From Clostridia bacterium (GTDB lineage Bacteria > Bacillota > Clostridia > Oscillospirales > CAG-382), in assembly GCA_017399965.1 (NCBI GenBank), contig JAFQAP010000026.1, positions 1 through 64,000 of the forward strand: a stretch of DNA of 64,000 bases. Direction: 5' to 3'. The position numbers and the translations under genes are program-made. Positions 43,224 through 49,101 of the stretch are shown in pieces. The notes under the pieces are model-generated. The model saw only the letters and a program-made list of their open reading frames with translations, searched no databases and was not told the origin of the DNA. Position 1 is the stretch's first letter. Every line of letters starts with the position of its first letter.

Positions 43224-43245
43224 GAATTTGTAAGAGAGTTGTAAG
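43224..43245 (-). promoter_or_regulatory. Direct-repeat element Op9
   Basis: CTTACAACTCT and CTTACAAATTC form an 11-bp-period direct repeat. No -10 box follows at the usual distance. It lies 32 bp, about three helical turns, upstream of Op8. Confidence 0.55.
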
Positions 43246-43281
43246 GAAACAACTTTTGGGTGTTTTTTCCTTTGCGCGGTT

Positions 43282-43497
43282 ATGGACAGCTTTGAATATG
43301 AGGTAAAGAAAAAAGCACCCTTTCAATTTGAATACGGTGCAGTTCCTTGTATTGTTATGATTCCCGAAAGCGCAAAGGTAACCGTAAGAAACCGAGAATC
43401 GTCTGTGCGGGCGGAAATCAGTTCGGGCGATACAACTCCCGAAGGTACGTTCTTCTTCGGGGAAAAGTTTTTGAATATATTAAAGAGCGAACATTGA
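43282..43497 (+). CDS. Short open frame, possible gene remnant
   Basis: A 71-codon frame with codon choice like the neighbouring genes (GAA, AAG, GTA, TTC) runs from ATG 43282. There is no ribosome site and no promoter. The text contains FEYGAVPCIVMIPESAKV, a strand-rich segment that looks like the C-terminal part of a larger protein. I do not recognise a family. A decayed 3' end is as likely as a functional small protein. Confidence 0.3.
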   Translation: MDSFEYEVKKKAPFQFEYGAVPCIVMIPESAKVTVRNRESSVRAEISSGDTTPEGTFFFGEKFLNILKSEH

Positions 43498-43553
43498 AAA
43501 TTTTTATAAAATATATTACAATATCCTAAAGTACGTACAGGCAGGAATCGAAA

Positions 43554-44438
43554 ATGAAGCTTTACGCTCCCGAATATTATAAAAATTTCAAATGTATTGC
43601 AGATAAATGCGAACACAGCTGTTGTATCGGCTGGGAGATAGATATTGATGAGGAAACCTTGAAAAAATACGAAAGCCTTGAAAACCCTTACGCTCCGGAA
43701 ATTTTAAACAGCATTTCCTTTGAAGGTACGCCCCATTTCAAGCTTTGCGAAGGGGACAGATGCCCTCATCTCGATAAAAACGGATTGTGTAAGATCATTT
43801 TATCCGCAGGGGAAGAGCACCTTTGCGATATCTGCCGCCGGCATCCGCGCTTTTATAATTATACCGACGTTGCCGAAGTCGGTATCGGTATGTCCTGCCG
43901 TGAGGCGGCGCGCTTGATTCTTTCTTCCCCCAATTACGGCGTTACGGAACAAACGGAGGAAATTGCTTATGAAGGAGAAGTACCCTCTTTTAACGGTCGG
44001 GAAGAACGGGAGAGAATATATAAACTATTCGGGGACAAAAGTACAGATTACAATACCAAGCTGCAGACCCTTTACTCGTCTTACGGAATTGATGCGGGGG
44101 AAGACAGCGTATGGCAGGAAATCATAAACTCCTTGGAGTATCTGGAAGAAGCTCACAAAGAGCTGTTTTTGAATTATTCTTCCCAAAGCCGCCCGCATGG
44201 TTTGGACGAATATCTGGAAAGAGCCCTTGCGTATTTCATATACCGCCATTGCACGGAAGCGTATGATGAAGCGGATTTTCGTTTGCGGCTTAATTTTTGC
44301 CTGTTTTGCGAAAGACTGCTGGCTTCTCTTATTTGCAGCCAAAAAGCCGGCACCCTGCAGGAAATTGCGGTGCTTGCAAGCATAATTTCGGAAGAGATAG
44401 AGTATTCCGAAGATAACACCGAAGCTTTAACATATTAA
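43554..44438 (+). CDS. fliB: FliB-family lysine-N-methylase-like protein
   Basis: The product is 294 residues. The N-terminus YAPEYYKNFKCIADKCEHSC continues into CIGWEIDIDEE, and the later CPHLDKNGLCKI and LCDICRRHPRFYNY carry the cysteine pattern of the FliB (flagellin lysine-N-methylase) family, which may bind a metal cluster. The family usually reaches 350-400 residues, so this copy is short at the C-terminus. No flagellin gene is in the window; many Clostridia carry FliB homologues without flagella, and the substrate here is unknown. AGGAA lies upstream of the ATG. Confidence 0.8.
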   Translation: MKLYAPEYYKNFKCIADKCEHSCCIGWEIDIDEETLKKYESLENPYAPEILNSISFEGTPHFKLCEGDRCPHLDKNGLCKIILSAGEEHLCDICRRHPRFYNYTDVAEVGIGMSCREAARLILSSPNYGVTEQTEEIAYEGEVPSFNGREERERIYKLFGDKSTDYNTKLQTLYSSYGIDAGEDSVWQEIINSLEYLEEAHKELFLNYSSQSRPHGLDEYLERALAYFIYRHCTEAYDEADFRLRLNFCLFCERLLASLICSQKAGTLQEIAVLASIISEEIEYSEDNTEALTY

Positions 44439-44458
44439 TTTATCTTTATAAAGCGTAT

Positions 44459-44496
44459 ATCCTCTTTTGCAAAGGAAGATAATAGTAAAAGAGGAT
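44459..44496. repeat. Inverted repeat overlapping a ribosome site
   Basis: ATCCTCTTTT (44459-44468) and AAAAGAGGAT (44487-44496) are perfect 10-bp arms. The right arm holds the GAGG ribosome site of the oxidoreductase at 44505, so the mRNA hairpin would hide it. As DNA it could also be an operator. Confidence 0.55.
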
Positions 44497-44504
44497 GTGA
44501 TACA

Positions 44505-45803
44505 ATGAATTCCGTTTGGATAAAGGATATAAACAAGCCCGAATTTCCCGCGCTTAACAAGGATATTAAGACGGATGTTTTGATTATCGGCGGCGGAATG
44601 GCGGGAATACTTTGCGCGTATATGCTTAAAGAAACAGGAGTAGACTGCGTTCTGGCGGAAGCCAAAGAAATATGCGGGGGAGTAACCCGAAACACCACGG
44701 CGAAAATAACCTTACAGCACGGGCTTATATATCATAATCTTATACGCCGTTTCGGAAAAGAAAAAGCGCTTCTTTATTACAAAGCGCAAAAAGAGGCTTG
44801 CGAAAAAATATCAATGCTTTGCGCAGATATTGAATGTGATTACGAGCAAAGGAATTCTTTTGTATATTCCCTTGATGATAAAGAGAAGCTTATAAACGAA
44901 CTGTCCGCATTAAAGCTTATAGGTGCGGACGCGGATTTCTGCGCTCACACGGAGCTTCCCTTCAAAACCGCAGGTGCGGTTCGTGTGAAGGAGCAGGCGC
45001 AGTTTCATCCGCTGAAATTTGCATATTCCATATCAAAGGGCTTGCCCATATACGAAAACACCAAGGTTTTGGAATTATTACCCAAAACGGCAGTGACCGA
45101 GCACGGCGTTATCGAGTGGAAAAAGCTGATAGTAGCAACCCATTTCCCCATAAATAACAAGCACGGAGGCTACTTTTTAAAGCTGTACCAGCACCGTTCA
45201 TACGTTTTGGCGCTAAAAGGAGCACAGTTGCTTGACGGTATGTACGTTGACCATAGCGAAACGGGGCTTTCATTCCGCACGTATAAAGATATTTTGTTAC
45301 TTGGCGGCGGCGGGCACCGTACCGGCAAGACGGGCGGTAACTGGGCAGAGCTTGCGGATTTCGCAAAAAGGCACTATCCTTACGCGCAGACAGTAAGCAA
45401 ATGGGCAACTCAGGACTGCATGTCCTTGGACGGTGTTCCCTATATCGGTAGATATTCAAAAAACACCCCGGATATGTTTGTTGCCGCGGGGTTCAATAAA
45501 TGGGGAATGTCATCTTCTATGGTGTCCGCGTTAATACTTGCGGATATGGTGCAGGGAAGGGAAAACCCATATGCCAAGGTCTTTGATCCTTCAAGAAGTA
45601 TTTTGACCCCTCAGCTGGCGGTCAACGCATTTGAATCCGCATTGGGCGTTTTAACACCAACCGCGCCCCGTTGCCCTCATCTGGGTTGTGCTTTAAAATA
45701 TAACCCCCACGAGCATTCTTGGGATTGCCCATGCCACGGCTCCCGATTTGACGAAAACGGCAAACTTTTGGATAACCCCGCCACAGATGATAAAAGTATG
45801 TAA
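44505..45803 (+). CDS. FAD-dependent oxidoreductase with C-terminal Rieske [2Fe-2S] domain
   Basis: The product is 432 residues. A Rossmann FAD-binding motif IIGGGMAG lies at 27-34, followed by EAKEICGGVTRNTTAK, the DAO-type fold and a second nucleotide segment (LGGGGHRTGKTGGN). The last 45 residues are a Rieske domain with CPHLGC and CPCHGSRF near 389-412, giving two Cys and two His ligands. This fusion (YhfW-like) is common in Firmicutes; its substrate is not established. It is cytoplasmic. The stop is followed by a clean terminator. Confidence 0.92.
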   Translation: MNSVWIKDINKPEFPALNKDIKTDVLIIGGGMAGILCAYMLKETGVDCVLAEAKEICGGVTRNTTAKITLQHGLIYHNLIRRFGKEKALLYYKAQKEACEKISMLCADIECDYEQRNSFVYSLDDKEKLINELSALKLIGADADFCAHTELPFKTAGAVRVKEQAQFHPLKFAYSISKGLPIYENTKVLELLPKTAVTEHGVIEWKKLIVATHFPINNKHGGYFLKLYQHRSYVLALKGAQLLDGMYVDHSETGLSFRTYKDILLLGGGGHRTGKTGGNWAELADFAKRHYPYAQTVSKWATQDCMSLDGVPYIGRYSKNTPDMFVAAGFNKWGMSSSMVSALILADMVQGRENPYAKVFDPSRSILTPQLAVNAFESALGVLTPTAPRCPHLGCALKYNPHEHSWDCPCHGSRFDENGKLLDNPATDDKSM

Positions 45804-45813
45804 TATGGCTTAA

Positions 45814-45841
45814 GCGACACTTAGTTAAGTGTCGTTTTTTT
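45814..45841 (+). terminator. Rho-independent terminator
   Basis: GCGACACTTA and AAGTGTCG pair closely after the oxidoreductase and are followed by seven T residues. Confidence 0.85.
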
Positions 45842-45882
45842 GAATATTTTTATAAAATATAAACGGAGCGTTGCGCTTGACA

Positions 45883-45911
45883 TTGACTATATTAAAAAGT
45901 TCTGTTATACT
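45883..45911 (+). promoter_or_regulatory. Promoter of the GIY-YIG gene
   Basis: TTGACT (45883-45888) and TATACT (45906-45911) are separated by 17 bp, about 55 bp before the start at 45970. Confidence 0.75.
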
Positions 45912-45969
45912 GTAATTGTATTCTAAAGTTAGGATTTATCTTTTTCTGTGAGTGTTTTGTGAGGTCGGC

Positions 45970-46800
45970 ATGGACGTAAAATGTGAATTTTGCAATTCGG
46001 AGCGTGTTTGGAAAAGCGGAAAACATAAAGGCATGCAAAGGTATCAGTGCGCTGAATGTAAAAAATATTTTGATTTTGGTGAATACTTGAATAACAGTAT
46101 TGTTCATTTTGGCGTAAAAATTAAAGTATCAGAACGCAATAAACTAAGTAGAGAGAATTACTGTATACCGACAAACAAGTGTAGAAAGGCGCATACCGAA
46201 TGGCTTAAAGATAGAATTCGTTTCGATGGATGGATTATCCCAAATGAAACGTACGCGGATGTGGAACATTATACAGACGAATGGGTACAAGAACAGTACG
46301 ATGATTGTATGTTGAATTTTGACTTGAATATGGCATATTGCAATCAAATCAGTTTTTCGGAGTTTAATTCGTATTTGAAGCGTTTTACTTCAGCAAATAA
46401 GTTTAGAAAAATTACAAATCTCAATTCTGTGAATGAAATAGAGGGGTTGTATATATTAGTTCTTGATGAATACAAACAAGTTTACATTGGCAAAGCAACA
46501 AATATTAAAAGACGTATATTGCAACATTGGAGCGCAAAAAAAGAGTTTGATAGATTATTATTCGGGTCGGTATATTCCTCTGTTCTTTCGATAGATTCGT
46601 TTGGAGCGCTGGACACAACGAGAATTTTTTATAAAAAGATGACAGGTAGCAACATTTTTGAACAAGAAAGAAAAATGGTTGAGTCGTTTGAACAGCGCTA
46701 TTCGTTAAACCGAATTTGCGGTGGTTTGAATGTACAGATGGATATGAGCGATAGAATAATAGATGTAATTAGCACAATGAAAAAGCGCGATTTGTTATAA
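45970..46800 (+). CDS. Zinc-ribbon GIY-YIG domain protein
   Basis: The product is 276 residues. ATG 45970 follows GAGG at a 5-nt distance. Residues 5-30 form a zinc ribbon (CEFC and CAEC) with the WKSGKHKGMQRYQC context seen in IS1-type transposase N-termini. A middle region of unknown fold (60-150) follows. A GIY-YIG nuclease-like domain lies at about 158-250 (GLYILVLDE, VYIGKATNIKRRILQHW, with a Glu in FEQERKMVESFE). It may be a homing-type or defence nuclease, or a DNA-binding accessory protein. It is AT-rich and single, a sign of transfer. Confidence 0.8.
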   Translation: MDVKCEFCNSERVWKSGKHKGMQRYQCAECKKYFDFGEYLNNSIVHFGVKIKVSERNKLSRENYCIPTNKCRKAHTEWLKDRIRFDGWIIPNETYADVEHYTDEWVQEQYDDCMLNFDLNMAYCNQISFSEFNSYLKRFTSANKFRKITNLNSVNEIEGLYILVLDEYKQVYIGKATNIKRRILQHWSAKKEFDRLLFGSVYSSVLSIDSFGALDTTRIFYKKMTGSNIFEQERKMVESFEQRYSLNRICGGLNVQMDMSDRIIDVISTMKKRDLL

Positions 46801-46908
46801 TAGGTTTATTTGGTAAAGTGTTTCAATATTTAGTTTTTAACTAGCCTTCGCACTACTTTCATTGAACAGGCGATACTATTGGATAAAATAATATACAAAG
46901 AATAACCA

Positions 46909-46937
46909 CCGCCGAGGATTTTAATAACCCTCGGCGG
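46909..46937. terminator. CCGCCGAGG palindrome, copy 6
   Basis: CCGCCGAGG and CCTCGGCGG pair around an 11-nt loop. The end of the right arm merges with the -35 box of the next promoter. Confidence 0.7.
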
Positions 46938-46966
46938 TTGAATTATCATTGCAACTATGTTATAAT
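46938..46966 (+). promoter_or_regulatory. Promoter of 46985
   Basis: TTGAAT (46938-46943) and TATAAT (46961-46966) are separated by 17 bp. The -35 box begins at the last base of the palindrome, so the hairpin DNA could influence it. Confidence 0.75.
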
Positions 46967-46984
46967 TGGAAATGGTGATGCGCT

Positions 46985-47290
46985 ATGAAAATTATAACTA
47001 TATGCGGAAGTTACAAATTCAAAAAACAAATGACAGAGATATGCGAAAAGCTAACTCTTGAGGGGAATTGTGTTTTTGCGCCCAACGGATTGGCTCGTGC
47101 AGACAAAGAATCTTACACGCAAGAAGAAATGTTAATGCTTGCCCAAATGCATAAAGAGAAAATAAAACTTTCGGATGCTGTTTTTATTGTAGATATAGAC
47201 GGCTATATCGGCAACAGCACGAAATCCGAGATCGAGTTGGCGCAGGCTTTGGACAAGGAAATTATCTATTACAGCAAAATATCTGTATAA
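46985..47290 (+). CDS. Nucleoside 2-deoxyribosyltransferase-like / DUF4406-type protein
   Basis: The product is 101 residues. It begins ITICGSYKFKKQM, a Rossmann-like start of the nucleoside 2-deoxyribosyltransferase and DUF4406 group. A middle HKEKIKLSDAVFIVDIDGYIGNSTKSEIE segment, split here as SDAVFIVD and GYIGNSTKSEIE, supplies the usual Asp and catalytic-type Glu. It probably acts on a nucleoside or nucleotide in the cytosol, possibly as part of defence or salvage. It is followed at 12 bp by an acetyltransferase in one operon. Confidence 0.75.
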   Translation: MKIITICGSYKFKKQMTEICEKLTLEGNCVFAPNGLARADKESYTQEEMLMLAQMHKEKIKLSDAVFIVDIDGYIGNSTKSEIELAQALDKEIIYYSKISV

Positions 47291-47302
47291 TGGGAGCCTC
47301 TT

Positions 47303-47722
47303 ATGCTTTTTAAAAGATCCGAATCGATAAAAATTTACCTATTGCCGGAGCAGGAAAAACAGATTTCCCCAAAGGAAAGAATAAAGTCCGCTTGTGCTGA
47401 GCCCGGCATTTTTGCGTTTGATATTTTTCATAATGAATACCTTGTGGGCTTTGTTATGGTACGGGAATATGAAAAGAGCGAATACTTCCTTTGGAATTAC
47501 GCCGTGGATCATAAGTTCCAAAACAAAGGAATCGGGACAAGAGCACTGCTTGAATTTATTGAGTTTATGAAAACGTCCTACAATATGAAGGTGCTTACGA
47601 CCACTTACATATGGGGAAACGAGCACGCAAAACACGTCTATGAAAAAATAGGATTTACCCAAACCGATGTGGTTGATGAGCCGGATTGCCACGAAGTTAA
47701 TATGGTTTATAAGTGTGAATAA
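47303..47722 (+). CDS. GNAT-family N-acetyltransferase
   Basis: The product is 139 residues. Motif A has the VDHKFQNKGIGTRALLEF pattern, with the acetyl-CoA-binding Q-N-K-G-I-G-T loop. Motif B has NEHAKHVYEKIGFTQ. The size is normal for a stand-alone GNAT enzyme. The acceptor is unknown. It is the second gene of a two-gene unit closed by a palindromic terminator. Confidence 0.88.
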   Translation: MLFKRSESIKIYLLPEQEKQISPKERIKSACAEPGIFAFDIFHNEYLVGFVMVREYEKSEYFLWNYAVDHKFQNKGIGTRALLEFIEFMKTSYNMKVLTTTYIWGNEHAKHVYEKIGFTQTDVVDEPDCHEVNMVYKCE

Positions 47723-47730
47723 ACAAACTA

Positions 47731-47757
47731 ACACCGCCGAGGATTCCTCGGCGGTGT
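47731..47757. terminator. CCGCCGAGG palindrome, copy 7 (bidirectional)
   Basis: ACACCGCCGAGGA and TCCTCGGCGGTGT meet with a minimal loop. It lies between convergent genes ending at 47722 and 47805. Confidence 0.85.
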
Positions 47758-47766
47758 TGTCGTGGT

Positions 47767-47794
47767 CCCCGAGAAGCCGTTAGGCTTCTTGGGG
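47767..47794. repeat. CCCCGAGAAGCC palindrome, copy 1
   Basis: CCCCGAGAAGCC and GGCTTCTTGGGG pair around GTTA. Near-identical palindromes occur at 49008-49035 and 61608-61635, each beside another terminator. Confidence 0.75.
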
Positions 47795-47804
47795 TGGTTT
47801 TGTG

Positions 47805-48878
47805 TTATTCTGCGTATTTTTCCATTTGAGAAACCAGATTTTTAAATTCTTCGGTATCTCTCACAGTATCAAATATATCTTCTTCAAGGGCTTTAAGCCG
47901 CAAGTTACAAGCATTTCCTTTGTAGTTTTTGGAAGTATTTGAAACTCGGTGCTTTAAGCGGTTTACCATTGGTGCGGTGTAGTTCATATCTTTAAGATTT
48001 GCTTCCGTAGCCGCGTGTTTGCAGCATTCTTTCAGGGCGATTAAAACTTTTTCTTTATTTTGCAGTTTAACGTATTGCCTTGCTATCTGCAGATAGTAAT
48101 ACGACAGCTCGTGAGCATAAAAGCCTACGTTTCCGTCCGAATAAAGCAGTTTTAAAATATCAACGGCAAAGGTATATGCTTCAATGACTTCTGTCGGTGT
48201 AAACTGTTTTTTGCTCGTCATCATAGATGCGGTCATTGCCGCGTGAAAAACGCAGGTTGCTATATAGCTTTGGCACGCTTTCACACCTTCTTCTCCGCTT
48301 AAAACGTGGGTTGTAAGCGTTTCGCGTCCAATGTAAATCGTTCCGCTCATATTTGCATAATGTAATGCTTTTTCTTCGTCGATATCGCAGTAAGTATAGC
48401 ACAATAATTCTATGGCGTTTTCTCGTTGGAAGGAATCGGTAGACCTTTCCAGTATTTTTTCGCCCAATTCGATAATGCGGTCCGCTTTATCTTTCGGACA
48501 AGGATATACAGCATCTCTGTTGATAGCCTGCATAAGGTTTTCCATAACCGTAAGGTCATTGGGAAATTCATCATACGCTTTTTCCCACAGCTCAAGGAGC
48601 TTTTCGTTTTCTCCTGTTTGCTGATAAATTCTGCTTTGCTTTTGATATTCATTAATCGTTTCTTCGATTTTGATCTTATCAACGCAAAGAAGTTCATCTA
48701 CGGTCACGTCAAAATAGAAAGCGATCTTGGGCAGCAGCGTTATATCGGGGAATCCTTCGCCCCGTTCCCACTTTCCCACGGATTGGGGCGTTATTCCCAG
48801 ATGATTCGCAAGAGCTTCCTGGGTAACGTTTTTACGCTGACGCAGAGTGCGCAGTTTTTCTTTCAGGTTAATTTCCAT
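47805..48878 (-). CDS. XRE-family transcriptional regulator with helical repeat sensor domain, paralogue 2
   Basis: The product is 357 residues. The HTH_3 domain (1-65) reads VTQEALANHLGIT, PQSVGKWERGEGFPDITLLP, split across residues 18-50. About 290 residues of TPR-like helices follow. Size and layout match the regulator at 9862-10917, though the sensor parts are diverged. AAAGGTGG lies 9 nt before the start. A perfect 14-bp palindrome sits just after the predicted transcription start, suggesting self-repression. Confidence 0.87.
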   Translation of the reverse strand: MEINLKEKLRTLRQRKNVTQEALANHLGITPQSVGKWERGEGFPDITLLPKIAFYFDVTVDELLCVDKIKIEETINEYQKQSRIYQQTGENEKLLELWEKAYDEFPNDLTVMENLMQAINRDAVYPCPKDKADRIIELGEKILERSTDSFQRENAIELLCYTYCDIDEEKALHYANMSGTIYIGRETLTTHVLSGEEGVKACQSYIATCVFHAAMTASMMTSKKQFTPTEVIEAYTFAVDILKLLYSDGNVGFYAHELSYYYLQIARQYVKLQNKEKVLIALKECCKHAATEANLKDMNYTAPMVNRLKHRVSNTSKNYKGNACNLRLKALEEDIFDTVRDTEEFKNLVSQMEKYAE

Positions 48879-48903
48879 GTGTTCAATCCACCTTTTTAAG
48901 ATT

Positions 48904-48917
48904 GATAAGCGCTTATC
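48904..48917. promoter_or_regulatory. Palindromic operator candidate
   Basis: GATAAGCGCTTATC is a perfect 14-bp palindrome located between the -10 box (48926-48931) and the start codon of the XRE regulator, at about +2 to +15. Confidence 0.6.
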
Positions 48918-48925
48918 TTGATTAC

Positions 48926-48954
48926 ATTATAACAACCTGTTGAGTGGAATTCAA
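48926..48954 (-). promoter_or_regulatory. Promoter of the second XRE regulator
   Basis: On the minus strand TTGAAT (48949-48954) and TATAAT (48926-48931) are separated by 17 bp. Confidence 0.75.
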
Positions 48955-49007
48955 GCACCGTAAAGTTTATTATCGGGTGTAAAATACAACCAAAGGTTGC
49001 GGAATCG

Positions 49008-49035
49008 CCCCAAGAAGCCCTGCGGCTTCTCGGGG
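49008..49035. repeat. CCCCGAGAAGCC palindrome, copy 2
   Basis: CCCCAAGAAGCC and GGCTTCTCGGGG pair around a short loop. It lies beside the terminator of the gene at 49102. Confidence 0.75.
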
Positions 49036-49060
49036 ACCCCTATAAAAAACACTCCAAGAA

Positions 49061-49090
49061 AAAACACCTTGCGCATCGGCAAGGTGTTTT
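49061..49090 (-). terminator. Terminator of the 49102 lipoprotein gene
   Basis: AAAACACCTTGC and GCAAGGTGTTTT form a perfect 12-bp stem with a six-base loop, followed by T residues on the minus strand. Confidence 0.85.
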
Positions 49091-49101
49091 GATATCGGGG
49101 A

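Noticed and set aside
14224-43245. A lantibiotic or other peptide biosynthesis cluster
   Set aside because: I found no precursor peptide, LanB/C/M, radical-SAM or protease gene on either strand; only the immunity-like part of such a cluster is present.
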